From: JAOPZW01 sp963835295
GTDB lineage: Bacteria; Actinomycetota; Thermoleophilia; Solirubrobacterales; Solirubrobacteraceae
Assembly (NCBI GenBank): GCA_963835295.1
Contig: CAWIEX010000011.1
Coordinates: 992,001 to 1,056,000, forward strand
Direction of reading: 5' to 3'
DNA: 64,000 nucleotides
Shown: one piece after another, positions 1 through 7,795 of the stretch
Layout of the letters: each line of letters opens with the position of its first letter
How positions within the stretch are numbered: position 1 is the first letter of the stretch
Position numbers and translations under genes: made by a program
Notes under the pieces: generated by a model
What the model was told of the DNA's origin: nothing
The model's database searches: none
What the model saw: the letters and a program-made list of their open reading frames with translations, nothing else

Positions 1-276
1 GACCGAGCCCAGGTGGCGCTCGACCAGCTCGGCGTGCTCCTCGGCGGCCTCGGCCAGCGGCATGACGATCGCGCCCTCGGGCGGCGTCTCGTCGAGCCCG
101 AACGAGCTCGGCGCCGTGCCGCCCGGCGCGGCGGGGTAGGCGTCGAGGTCGAGCTTGTCGATCGGCGTGAACTCCCACCCCGCGGTCCCGCGGAAGGTGG
201 GCAGCTCGAGCTCCGCGATCCGGGCCCGCGCCGCCTCGCGGCGCGCGTCGAGGCTCGTGGCCGTGACCTCAGCCAA
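1..276 (-). CDS. sufD: SufD, Fe-S cluster scaffold subunit (N-terminal part, runs off window)
   Basis: Only the first 92 codons are inside the window. The protein begins LAEVTATSLDARREAARARI and soon shows the SufD N-terminal pattern LPTFRGTAGWEFTPI. SufD pairs with SufB and SufC in the cytoplasmic SufBCD scaffold that assembles Fe-S clusters. The chosen start is TTG at 276, inside the end of sufB, giving an 8-base overlap and translational coupling; no other start codon lies close by in this frame. It is the third gene of the Rieske-sufB-sufD unit. Identity rests on this motif and on its position next to sufB. Confidence 0.88.
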   Translation of the reverse strand, partial: MAEVTATSLDARREAARARIAELELPTFRGTAGWEFTPIDKLDLDAYPAAPGGTAPSSFGLDETPPEGAIVMPLAEAAEEHAELVERHLGSV

Positions 277-1717
277 TCGAGCCCTCCATCTGAAGCTCGA
301 TCAGGCGGTTCATCTCGACCGCGTACTCCATCGGCAGCTCCTTGACGATCGGCTCGATGAAGCCGTTGACGATGAGCTTGCCCGCCTCCTCCTCGTTGAT
401 GCCGTGCGACATGAGGTAGAAGAGCTGCTCCTCGCCGACCTTGGAGACGGTCGCCTCGTGGCCGACGTCGACGTCGTCCTCGCCGATGCGGATGGTCGGG
501 TAGGTGTCCGAGCGGCTGTCCTCGTCGAGCAGCAGCGCGTCGCAGACGACCTTGGACTTCGAGCCGTGCGCGCCCTTGGCGACCTCGAGCAGGCCGCGGT
601 ACGACGAGCGCCCGCCGTCCTTGGAGATCGACTTGGCGAAGATGTTGGACGTCGTGTTGGGCGCGGCGTGGACGATCTTGCCGCCCGCGTCCTGGTGCTG
701 ACCCTTGCCGGCGAAAGCGATCGAGAGGATCTCTCCGTGCGCGCGCTCGCCCATGAGGTAGACGCTGGGGTACTTCATGGTCAGCTTGGAGCCGAGGTTG
801 CAGTCGACCCATTCGACGGTGGCGTCGGTCTCGGCCTTCGCCCGCTTGGTCACGAGGTTGAAGACGTTGTTGGACCAGTTCTGCACCGTCGTGTAGCGGA
901 TGCGGGCGCCGGGCTTGGCGAACAGCTCGACGACCGCGGAGTGCAGCGAGTCCGAGCTGTAGGTCGGCGCCGTGCAGCCCTCGACGTAGTGCACGTAGGA
1001 GCCCTCGTCGGCGATGATGATCGTCCGCTCGAACTGGCCCATGTTCTCCGTGTTGATGCGGAAGTAGGCCTGCAGCGGCATCTCGACGTGCACGCCCGGC
1101 GGGACGTAGACGAACGAGCCGCCCGACCACACCGCGCTGTTGAGCGCCGCGAGCTTGTTGTCGTTGGGCGGGATCAGCGTGCCGATGTACTCGTGCACGA
1201 GGTCCTCGTGCTCGCGCAGCGCGGTGTCCATGTCCATGAACACGACACCCTGCGCCTCGAGCTGCTCGTTGACCTGGTGGTAGACCGACTCGGACTCGTA
1301 CTGGGCGCCGACGCCGGCCAGGAACTTGCGCTCGGCCTCGGGGATCCCGAGACGGTCGAAGGTCTTCTTGACGTCATCGGGCACCTCGTCCCACGAGCGC
1401 TCGGAGCGCTCGGAGGCGCGCACGAAGTAGTGGATGTCGTCGAAGTCGACCTCGGCCAGCATCGGCGAGCCCCACGTCGGCATCGGCCGCGCGAGGAAGT
1501 GGTCGAGCGACTTCAGGCGGAAGTCGCGCATCCACTGAGGCTCGTTCTTGAACTCCGAGATCTTCGCGACGAGCTCGCGGGTGAGGCCCTTGGGCGCCTT
1601 GAACAGGTAGTTCTCGGCGTCATGGAAGCCGTATCGCTCGGTGTAGTCGCCGCCGAGCGTTCGGAGGGCGACCTCCTCGGGCGTGAGCTGCTTGGTCGTC
1701 TCGGGCGTTGCGGCCAT
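269..1717 (-). CDS. sufB: SufB, Fe-S cluster assembly scaffold
   Basis: The product is 482 residues, normal for SufB. It carries the family's beta-helix core and C-terminal helical part, with the conserved stretch VEGCTAPTYSSDSLHS near residues 246-260 and the cysteine at 392 (KVVCDALLLDEDSRSD) that corresponds to the cluster-assembly cysteine of other SufB proteins. SufB works with SufC (ATPase) and SufD and takes sulfur from SufS via SufU. The ATG at 1717 follows a GGAG in the end of the Rieske gene, 5 bases upstream. sufC, sufS and sufU are not adjacent but about 4 kb away on the same strand, separated by a fibre cassette. Confidence 0.97.
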   Translation of the reverse strand: MAATPETTKQLTPEEVALRTLGGDYTERYGFHDAENYLFKAPKGLTRELVAKISEFKNEPQWMRDFRLKSLDHFLARPMPTWGSPMLAEVDFDDIHYFVRASERSERSWDEVPDDVKKTFDRLGIPEAERKFLAGVGAQYESESVYHQVNEQLEAQGVVFMDMDTALREHEDLVHEYIGTLIPPNDNKLAALNSAVWSGGSFVYVPPGVHVEMPLQAYFRINTENMGQFERTIIIADEGSYVHYVEGCTAPTYSSDSLHSAVVELFAKPGARIRYTTVQNWSNNVFNLVTKRAKAETDATVEWVDCNLGSKLTMKYPSVYLMGERAHGEILSIAFAGKGQHQDAGGKIVHAAPNTTSNIFAKSISKDGGRSSYRGLLEVAKGAHGSKSKVVCDALLLDEDSRSDTYPTIRIGEDDVDVGHEATVSKVGEEQLFYLMSHGINEEEAGKLIVNGFIEPIVKELPMEYAVEMNRLIELQMEGSIG

Positions 1718-1722
1718 GGTCT

Positions 1723-2043
1723 CTACTCCACCTCCACCTTGATGCGCTCGTCCTCGACGACGACGGGGAACGTGTCGACGGGGACGTACGCAGGCAGGGT
1801 CGTGGGCTTTCCGGAATGCAGGTCGAACAGCGAGCCGTGGCGCGGGCATTCGACGGTGCACGTGGCGGGATCGAACTCGCCTTCGGCCAGCGTGCCGTTG
1901 TCGTGCGAGCAGCGGTCCTCGATGGCGAGGATCTCGCCGTTGCAGTTGAACACGCCGATCTCGAGGTCCTCCCACTCGACGATGCGGGCAGCACCGGGCG
2001 GGAGCTCGGAGAGCGGGCAGACGTCGATGAGAGCGCTGGTCAT
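1723..2043 (-). CDS. Rieske [2Fe-2S] ferredoxin-like protein of the suf locus
   Basis: This 106-residue soluble protein is a bare Rieske domain. The cluster ligands are visible as C45-x-H47 (CSHDNG) and C66-x-x-H69 (CPRHGS), 18 residues apart. Actinobacterial suf operons often carry such a stand-alone Rieske protein (NirD/ferredoxin type), probably for electron transfer, but its partner is unknown. It is the first gene of Rieske-sufB-sufD and has its own candidate promoter. The ATG at 2043 is chosen because translation upstream of it loses all family similarity. Confidence 0.9.
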   Translation of the reverse strand: MTSALIDVCPLSELPPGAARIVEWEDLEIGVFNCNGEILAIEDRCSHDNGTLAEGEFDPATCTVECPRHGSLFDLHSGKPTTLPAYVPVDTFPVVVEDERIKVEVE

Positions 2044-2059
2044 GTGCGAAGGCGTACGA

Positions 2060-2086
2060 AATCCGTCTTGGACGGTATGAATTGTA
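2060..2086 (-). promoter_or_regulatory. Candidate promoter and Rrf2-type operator of Rieske-sufB-sufD
   Basis: Read on the minus strand there is a TACAAT -10 hexamer at 2086-2081 with no clear -35. Just downstream, near the expected transcription start, lies an inverted repeat CCGTC-N3-GACGG (2063-2075). The plus-strand pattern AATCC-N9-GGTA (2060-2077) recurs with identical spacing in front of the rrf2 regulator gene (8284-8301), which suggests one regulator controls both suf units. Inference from two sites only. Confidence 0.45.
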
Positions 2087-2132
2087 CCGGCAGAGCCAGC
2101 GGGGCCCACGGGCGGGGCCAGATGAACCGAGG

Positions 2133-3083
2133 CTATCGCGACGCGGGCGCGATGCGCACGGTGCGCCGCACGGTGACCACGCGGGAGTCGACCGTGGCCT
2201 TCATGGTGAGGCGGACCGTGACCGGGCGCTTGGCCGCGAGGGCCAGGCGCGCCTTGGCGGGCAGGCGCATCTTCATCCGCGCGCGCCCGGCCTTGCGCAG
2301 CGTCTGCCGCGCGGACTTCAGCTTGAGCTTCTCGCCGCCGACCGTCGCCGTCGCGCTGAGGGTCACGCGGCAGGCGGCTTGGCAGGTGACCGTCGCGGCC
2401 ACCAGGCCGTTCTTGGCCTTCTGGCTGGCGCGGACGTTGAGCGAGGCCCTGGGATGCACGACCTTGCCGGCCACCTTGGCCACGGGCGCCTCGGCCGTCT
2501 TGGCCGGCGCGGGCGTCGCGGCGGTGCCGCCGGCGGTGCCCGAGCCGCCGTCCGTCCCGCCGGCGGGCGGGGTGACGATGTCCGCGCCGGTCGCCGTCCA
2601 CAGGAAGGTCACCGTGCTCGTGGCGCCCTGGAAGCTGTCGTCGACGCCGGCGGGCAGGCTGATCGTGAAGCGATAGTCGCGCGCTGAGCCCTGGGCGATG
2701 GCGCCCAGGTCGACGCTCGATATGCCCGAGAGCTTGCCGGCGTACACCGTGCGCGGGGAGGCGCCGTGAGTGACGTCCTCGACGTAGAGGTCGAGCTGGC
2801 TGGAGAGCGGAGCGCCGACATCGGCCAGGCCGGTGGCCGCGACCGAGAACTCGCCGGACTCGTCGCCCACGTTGCTGACCGTGATCTCGCCTACGCGGGC
2901 GCGGCCGGGCGCCAGGCCCTGGGCCGTGAGGATCGCGGCGCCGGGCCGCGTGGAGCCGAGGAGCGGGCCGGTCGCGTGGCCCACGGCGGCGCGCGCGGCG
3001 CCGTGGTCGCCGCCGAGGCAGGCCGCCATCGCGACGCCGAGAGCGACGAGGGCGACGACGAGGCGTGTGCGAGCGGCAGGCAT
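2133..3083 (-). CDS. Secreted camelysin/TasA-like protein with C-terminal basic surface domain
   Basis: The 316-residue protein has an N-terminal signal segment (about residues 1-30). Residues about 50-170 resemble the fibre protein at 4607-5161: both contain a stretch of the type LDLYVEDV or MQLTVVDC, then a YAGKLSG or YSGTVSG element and a SxDDxxQG motif near the end. A Gly/Pro/Thr/Ala-rich linker follows at about 170-205. The last 110 residues form a Lys/Arg-rich beta domain (RVTLSATATV to VRRTVRI) of a kind I associate with secreted proteins of this bacterial group. It is the last gene of the cassette; its ATG overlaps the upstream stop by one base (TGATG). Likely a minor fibre or anchor subunit; that role is inferred. 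Confidence 0.6.
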   Translation of the reverse strand: MPAARTRLVVALVALGVAMAACLGGDHGAARAAVGHATGPLLGSTRPGAAILTAQGLAPGRARVGEITVSNVGDESGEFSVAATGLADVGAPLSSQLDLYVEDVTHGASPRTVYAGKLSGISSVDLGAIAQGSARDYRFTISLPAGVDDSFQGATSTVTFLWTATGADIVTPPAGGTDGGSGTAGGTAATPAPAKTAEAPVAKVAGKVVHPRASLNVRASQKAKNGLVAATVTCQAACRVTLSATATVGGEKLKLKSARQTLRKAGRARMKMRLPAKARLALAAKRPVTVRLTMKATVDSRVVTVRRTVRIAPASR

Positions 3084-3982
3084 CAGAAGTCCACGTCCGA
3101 GCCGGTCTCGTTGTAGGTCTGCCCCGACGAGATCTTGTTGCCCGCGAGGTCCTTGATGCCGGTAGCGACGGTCCACATCATGTTGCGGCCCGGGCTGATC
3201 TGCGACGACACGTTGGACGGCGTGCCGAGCGTCACGACCACTGACGCGCCGTCAGGCGACATTCCCATCGTCGCATTGAAGGTCGTCGTCGCGGTGACGT
3301 AATCGGCGTTCGTGTGGACGCTGCCGAGGTGGATCGCCGACGCGTGGTTCGCCGTGGTGAGCACGGTGATCGTGTCGTTGCCGCTGCTCGTGAACTTGAT
3401 GCGCACCGCGGTGTCCGACCCGTCCCAGCCGCTCCACACCGACGACGGCTGGATCGCTTCGGAGTACGTGAAGCTCAGCGTGTCGCCAGCCTCGATCCTG
3501 CCGGCCGTGCCGCCCGCCTTGTTATTGGCGGAAACCGAGACGGCGGTCGGCCTCGTGGTGTCGACCCTGAAGGTGTTGGCGTTGCTCGTGCCGGTGTTGC
3601 CCGAGCTGTCGGCCTGCGTCGCCTGGATCGTGTACGTGCCGTCGGCGAGGGTCGCCGCCGTCTTGCTCCAACTCGTGACCGAGCGCGTCGTCGTGAGCGT
3701 CTGGACCGGCGAGCCGGTGGCGCTCGAGCCGCTGTAGATCTTGATCGTGACGGTGGTGCTGTCGCCGCTGGCGTTATCCGCGGTGCCGGCGAGGCTCGGC
3801 GTCGAGTCAGTGGTCAGCAGGCCGTCGGCCGGCGCGGTCACGGTGACCGTCGGCGCGAACTTGGTGGCCGTCGCGAAGGACGCGCCGGAGTTCGTGGCGG
3901 ACGCGGTGAACGTCGCCTGCGAGCCTTGCACCGCAGAGGCGGCCGCCAGGAGGGCGGCGAGCAGGACGACGAGCCGGGTCAT
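3083..3982 (-). CDS. Secreted Ig-like-repeat protein with SipW-type signal peptide
   Basis: The 299-residue product starts with a hydrophobic signal (residues 1-20) followed by QATFTASATNSGASFATAT, the segment typical of TasA/SipW-dependent substrates. Next come a bacterial Ig-like domain (about 30-130, TPSLAGTADNASGDSTTVTIKIY and a GTYTIQATQADSSGNTG end) and a second beta domain (about 135-299) with no cysteines. Its ATG forms an ATGA overlap with the signal peptidase gene and its stop overlaps the next start, so all three are translationally coupled. Probably a cell-surface or matrix protein processed by the neighbouring SipW-like peptidase. Confidence 0.65.
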   Translation of the reverse strand: MTRLVVLLAALLAAASAVQGSQATFTASATNSGASFATATKFAPTVTVTAPADGLLTTDSTPSLAGTADNASGDSTTVTIKIYSGSSATGSPVQTLTTTRSVTSWSKTAATLADGTYTIQATQADSSGNTGTSNANTFRVDTTRPTAVSVSANNKAGGTAGRIEAGDTLSFTYSEAIQPSSVWSGWDGSDTAVRIKFTSSGNDTITVLTTANHASAIHLGSVHTNADYVTATTTFNATMGMSPDGASVVVTLGTPSNVSSQISPGRNMMWTVATGIKDLAGNKISSGQTYNETGSDVDF

Positions 3983-4515
3983 GCCGACTGAAGACGCCCT
4001 TCCGGGCTGGAGTCGCGCCACAGGCCGGCCAGCGTGCTCAGGGCGATGAGCAGGGCGGGGAGGCCGATCAGGATGATGCGGTGCTGGCGCTGGCCAAGCT
4101 CGGCGATGAGGAAGCCGACGTAGGGCACGTGGAAGGCCACGCGCGCCTGGTGCGTGGCGCCGAGGGTCAGCGGGCCCCAGGCGTCGGCCACGCGGTTGGC
4201 GTCGCCCTTGGTGGTCAGCACGCGCTTGCCGTCGACCGAGGTCAGCGTGGCGATGCGGTGCGTGACGAGCCCGGCGTGCCCGGGCGGGCGGAAGGTGATG
4301 ACGTCGCCGGCGCGCAGGCTCGAGGTCGGCACGACCTTGTCGAACACGAGCGAGCCGCGGTCGTAGGTGCCCGTCATGGAGCCGCTGGTGATGACGTAGC
4401 GCTGGTAGCCCAGGAGGGCCGGCACGAGGACCGTGAGGGCCAGGAGCAGCGCCGCGCCGGCTAGCAGGATGCCGAAGCCACGGCGGGCGAGCGGGAGGGT
4501 CGCGGAGAGCGACAT
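3979..4515 (-). CDS. SipW-like signal peptidase I (S26B type)
   Basis: The 178-residue membrane protein has an N-terminal membrane segment (about 14-36), the catalytic serine box VITSGSMTG (Ser46) and a C-terminal membrane segment (about 152-170). The general base position is a histidine (THRIAT, His86) rather than lysine, which marks the SipW/ER-type branch. Such enzymes remove signal peptides from TasA/camelysin fibre proteins. The start at 4515 is preceded by a clear ribosome site (AAAGGGA, 6 bases away). Cassette neighbours on both sides carry SipW-type signals. A strong hairpin precedes the gene and may lower its expression relative to the fibre gene. Confidence 0.88.
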   Translation of the reverse strand: MSLSATLPLARRGFGILLAGAALLLALTVLVPALLGYQRYVITSGSMTGTYDRGSLVFDKVVPTSSLRAGDVITFRPPGHAGLVTHRIATLTSVDGKRVLTTKGDANRVADAWGPLTLGATHQARVAFHVPYVGFLIAELGQRQHRIILIGLPALLIALSTLAGLWRDSSPEGRLQSA

Positions 4516-4543
4516 GAGAGTCCCTTTCAGAGCGCGCGGTGGA

Positions 4544-4600
4544 GGACCCACGGGAGGGCTCGGCCGCCGGACACGGCCGAGCCCTCCCGCCTGTGGGTCC
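4544..4600 (-). terminator. Long hairpin between fibre gene and signal peptidase gene
   Basis: Starting 6 bases after the TasA-like stop codon, a nearly continuous stem forms. The outer arms are GGACCCAC/GTGGGTCC (4544-4551 with 4593-4600), the inner 15-bp arms are 4552-4566 with 4574-4588, the loop is 7 bases, and there is a 4-base bulge on one side. There is no U-tract. It lies within the cassette, so it may act as a partial terminator or 3' stabiliser that gives much fibre mRNA and little peptidase mRNA. Confidence 0.75.
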
Positions 4601-4606
4601 CTGTGA

Positions 4607-5161
4607 CTAGGACTGGGTGGCCGACCAGGCGAAGTCGACGCCGGCCGTCTTGCCCTGGTAGGTGTCGTCGGTGCTCGACGGCAGCGTGGCCGTGAACTTG
4701 TAGCGGTGCTTGATGCCGCCGGCGTAGCTGCCCAGCGAGGCGTTCGTCAGACCGCTGACGGTGCCGCTGTAGACGCTCGTCGTGCCCGTCGTGCAGCCCG
4801 GGGCGGTGGTCGTCCAGGCGCCGCAGTCGACGACGGTCAGTTGCATCTGGCCCAGCAGCGCGGTGTAGCCGGTCGGGGCGGAGGTCTTGAGGGCGAAGTC
4901 GCCGGCCAGCGAGCCGGTGTTCGTGATGTCGACGGTCGAGCTCGAGGTGTCGCCCGGCTTCATGCCGGTGACGCTCAGGAGCGCCGTGCTCGACGAGTTG
5001 GCGATGACGAGGGTGCCGGTGCTGAAGGCGTTGCCCGGGTTGGCGGCCGAAGCGGTGAAGCTCGCACCTGAGCCGACGGTGAGGCCGACAGCGGCGAGGA
5101 CGACGGCGAGCGCGCCGAGGGTACGGCGCGGATGCGCCGCCAGACGATGCAGACGGGTCAC
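4607..5161 (-). CDS. TasA/camelysin-like fibre protein
   Basis: The 184-residue secreted protein has a hydrophobic signal (about residues 14-33) directly followed by GASFTASAANPGNAFSTGTL, the hallmark of SipW-processed TasA/camelysin proteins. The remainder is a single beta-rich domain with two cysteines in the segment VDCGAWTTTAPGC and the end motif DDTYQGKTAGVDFAWSA. The start is GTG at 5161, backed by GGAGG seven bases upstream. First gene of the four-gene cassette and probably its most abundant product, forming extracellular fibres; function is by family analogy. Confidence 0.75.
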   Translation of the reverse strand: MTRLHRLAAHPRRTLGALAVVLAAVGLTVGSGASFTASAANPGNAFSTGTLVIANSSSTALLSVTGMKPGDTSSSTVDITNTGSLAGDFALKTSAPTGYTALLGQMQLTVVDCGAWTTTAPGCTTGTTSVYSGTVSGLTNASLGSYAGGIKHRYKFTATLPSSTDDTYQGKTAGVDFAWSATQS

Positions 5162-5306
5162 AGGGGATCCTCCAGAGGAGAGACGGATAAGGAGCGACCC
5201 GGCCGGCCGGGGGGCCTAGAGAGAGGCCGGGGTGCTTAGGCCGCTCATCGGCGTCTCAGGGGCCTGCTTAAACATGCAAGGCAATTTGGCGCGCCCGAAA
5301 TACCGT

Positions 5307-5331
5307 ATCCCCAGTAGTGGGGATCCCCAGT
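5307..5331 (-). promoter_or_regulatory. Direct-repeat operator candidate upstream of the fibre cassette
   Basis: Two perfect copies of the 9-mer ATCCCCAGT (5307-5315 and 5323-5331) lie 16 bp apart, centre to centre. Overlapping them is an inverted repeat ATCCCCA-N4-TGGGGAT (5307-5313 with 5318-5324). The site is about 145 bases upstream of the fibre start codon in a non-coding, less GC-rich stretch and would suit an activator binding as tandem dimers. The regulator is unknown. Confidence 0.4.
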
Positions 5332-5352
5332 TCTAGAGCCAGATATGGGTAG

Positions 5353-5772
5353 TCACTTCTGTGATTCGGCTTGGGAAGCGGGCGTCGCCGGCTCCCAGTC
5401 CGCTGCCCCGCCCAGACTGGCGCTCTTGAGCACCTTGAGCGAGAGCAGGGCGCACTTCATGCGCGTCGCGGAGATGTCGATCCCGAGCAGGTCGAGCACG
5501 AACGAGCGATCCAGGCGCAGGATGTCGTCGACCGTCATGCCCTTGACCTCGTCGGAGGCCATCGAAGCCGCCGCCTGGCTGATGGCGCAGCCGTGGCCGT
5601 CGAAGCGGACGTCCTGCACCGTGCCGGCGTCGTCGACGCGCAGCATGACCGTCAGCTCGTCCCCGCACAGCGGGTTGTTGTCGGAGAACTGGAGGTCGGG
5701 ATCGTGCATCGGCCCCCAGTTGTGGGGGCGCTTGTAGTGCTCGAGGATCTCCTCGCGGTAGAGGTCGTCCAT
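5353..5772 (-). CDS. sufU: SufU, zinc-dependent sulfur transfer protein
   Basis: The 139-residue protein shows the SufU/IscU-like fold signatures YREEILEHYKRPHN, NPLCGDE, GHGCAISQAAAS and MKCALL, so the three conserved cysteines are present. In Gram-positive bacteria SufU accepts persulfide sulfur from SufS. The ATG at 5772 overlaps the sufS stop by one base (TGATG), so the two are coupled. It is the last gene of rrf2-sufC-sufS-sufU. Confidence 0.95.
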   Translation of the reverse strand: MDDLYREEILEHYKRPHNWGPMHDPDLQFSDNNPLCGDELTVMLRVDDAGTVQDVRFDGHGCAISQAAASMASDEVKGMTVDDILRLDRSFVLDLLGIDISATRMKCALLSLKVLKSASLGGAADWEPATPASQAESQK

Positions 5773-7004
5773 CAGGCGAAGACCTCCTTGACCTGCGCCA
5801 GGCCGGCGATCAGGGCGTCGACGTCCTCGTGGGTGTTGTGCACGCCGAAGGACGCGCGCGAGGTCGCGCCGACGCCGAGGCGGCGCATGAGCGGCTGGCA
5901 GCAGTGGTGCCCGGCGCGCACGCAGACCCCCTGGCGGCCGAGGATCTCGGCCACGTCGTGGGGGTGGATGCCCTCCAGGGCGAACGAGACGAGGGCACCG
6001 CGCTGCGACGCGTCCGGCGGGCCGTGGAGCGTGAGGCCCGGGATCGCGCGCAGCCGCTCGAGGGCGTAGGCCACGAGCTCGCGCTCGTGGTCGCGCACGT
6101 GCTCCATGCCGATGCCCTGCAGGAAGTCGACCGCGGCGCCCAACCCGATGGCCTCGGCGATGTTCGAGGTCCCGGCCTCGAACTTCGCCGGGCTCTGCGC
6201 CCACCGCGTCTCCTCGATCGACACCGAGGCGATCATGTGCCCGCCCGTGATGAAGGGCGGCATCGCGTCCAGCAGCTCGGCGCGCCCGTGCAGGACGCCG
6301 ACGCCGGTGGGCCCGTAGGCCTTGTGGCCAGTCCAGCCGTAGAAGTCCGCGCCGAGCGCGGCGAGGTCGACCGGCAGCTGGGGCACGGCCTGCGCGCCGT
6401 CGACGACGACGATCGCGCCTGCTTCGTGGGCGCGGCGCGCGATCTCCTCGATCGGGTTGATGGTCCCGAGCGTGTTGGAGACGTGCACGACGGCGACGAC
6501 CTTGACGTCGCCGCCGGCCAGCAGGGCGTCGAGGCCATCGAGGTCGAGCTGCCCTTCCTCGTCGAAGCCCACGACCGAGAGCTCGGCGCCGCGGCGCAGC
6601 GCGAGCTGCTGCCAGGGCACGAAGTTCGAGTGGTGCTCCATCTCGGTGACGACCACGCGGTCGCCCTGCCCGACGTTGGCGTCGCCCCAAGCGTAGGCCA
6701 CGAGGTTGATCGCCTCGGTGACGTTGCCGGTGAAGATCGTCTCCTCGACGCCCCAGTTCAGCCAGCGCGCGATGCGCTCGCGCGCGCCCTCGAAGAGCTC
6801 AGTCGCCTCGGCGGCCAGCGGGTAGACGCCGCGGTGCACGCTCGCGCGGTGGTGGGCGTAGTAGTCCTCCATGGCATCGAGGACGGTGCGCGGCGTCTGC
6901 GACGTCGCGCCGGTGTCGAGGTAGACGAGGCCCTCGCGATCGAGCGAGGGGAACTCGTGCGCGATCCGTCCCGTGTCGGCCAGGGCGAGGGGTGGGTGGG
7001 TCAT
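5772..7004 (-). CDS. sufS: SufS, group II cysteine desulfurase
   Basis: The 410-residue PLP enzyme removes sulfur from cysteine and passes it to SufU. Visible residues are the PLP lysine Lys228 (WTGHKAYGPTG), the upstream DGAQ (residues 202-205) and the catalytic cysteine in RAGHHCCQP (about Cys368). The RxGHHC form with little insertion is typical of SufS. The ATG at 7004 overlaps the sufC stop (TGATG); a GTG one codon earlier is the alternative. Operon with rrf2, sufC and sufU. Confidence 0.96.
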   Translation of the reverse strand: MTHPPLALADTGRIAHEFPSLDREGLVYLDTGATSQTPRTVLDAMEDYYAHHRASVHRGVYPLAAEATELFEGARERIARWLNWGVEETIFTGNVTEAINLVAYAWGDANVGQGDRVVVTEMEHHSNFVPWQQLALRRGAELSVVGFDEEGQLDLDGLDALLAGGDVKVVAVVHVSNTLGTINPIEEIARRAHEAGAIVVVDGAQAVPQLPVDLAALGADFYGWTGHKAYGPTGVGVLHGRAELLDAMPPFITGGHMIASVSIEETRWAQSPAKFEAGTSNIAEAIGLGAAVDFLQGIGMEHVRDHERELVAYALERLRAIPGLTLHGPPDASQRGALVSFALEGIHPHDVAEILGRQGVCVRAGHHCCQPLMRRLGVGATSRASFGVHNTHEDVDALIAGLAQVKEVFA

Positions 7005-7771
7005 CACGCCGCCGCCGCGGCCTCGTCGCGCACCCAGCCGTAGCCCTCGCGCTCGAGCTGCTCGACGAGCTCGGAGCCGCCCTCCTTGACGATCCGCCCG
7101 TCGTACATGATCGACACGCGGTCGGGCTTGACCAGGTGCAGGATGCGCTGGTAGTGCGTGATGATGAGCACGCCGAGGCCGGTCTCGCCGGTCACCGTGT
7201 TCACCCCGTGGGCCACGGTGTTGAGCGCGTCGATGTCCAGGCCCGAGTCGGTCTCGTCGAGGACGGCGATCTCTGGGCGCTGGAGCGCGAGCTGGAGGAT
7301 CTCCAGGCGCTTCTTCTCGCCGCCCGAGAAGCCCTCGTTGAGGTAGCGCGAGGAGAACTCGCGCGGGACGTTGGTGAGCTCCATCGCCTGCTCGACGAGC
7401 TTGCGGAAGTCCTTGAGCGAGACCTCGCCCTCGCCGCGCTCCTGGCGATGGGCGTTCATGACCATCCGCAGGTACTTGGTGATGGTCACGCCCGGGATGG
7501 CGACGGGGTACTGGAAGGCCATGAAGAGGCCCATGCGCGCCCGCTCGTCGGGATCGGCCTCGGTGATGTCCTGACCCTTGAAGATGATCTGACCCTCGGT
7601 CACCTCCAGGTTGGGCTGACCCATGATGACGTTGGCCAGCGTCGACTTGCCGGAGCCGTTGGGGCCCATCAGGGCGTGGATCTCGCCCTTGCTGGCCGTG
7701 AGGTCTAGCCCCTTGAGGATGTCCTTGTCGGCGGCCCGGACGTGGAGGTTGCGGATCTCGAGATCAGCCAT
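7004..7771 (-). CDS. sufC: SufC, Fe-S assembly ATPase
   Basis: This 255-residue ABC-type ATPase powers the SufBCD scaffold. The Walker A motif GPNGSGKST is at 36-44, the signature SGGEKKR at 149-155 and the Walker B LDETDSGLD at about 171-179, followed by ITHYQ, the SufC form of the switch histidine. There is no membrane partner, as expected. It lies 24 bases after the rrf2 gene and is coupled to sufS. Its usual partner genes sufB and sufD are separated from it by the fibre cassette. Confidence 0.97.
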   Translation of the reverse strand: MADLEIRNLHVRAADKDILKGLDLTASKGEIHALMGPNGSGKSTLANVIMGQPNLEVTEGQIIFKGQDITEADPDERARMGLFMAFQYPVAIPGVTITKYLRMVMNAHRQERGEGEVSLKDFRKLVEQAMELTNVPREFSSRYLNEGFSGGEKKRLEILQLALQRPEIAVLDETDSGLDIDALNTVAHGVNTVTGETGLGVLIITHYQRILHLVKPDRVSIMYDGRIVKEGGSELVEQLEREGYGWVRDEAAAAA

Positions 7772-7795
7772 GTGCTTTCCGTGTCGTGGTGTGAG

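Noticed and set aside
155..2080. A 641-codon plus-strand frame across sufB
   Set aside because: It is antisense to sufB and the Rieske gene, which have complete family motifs.
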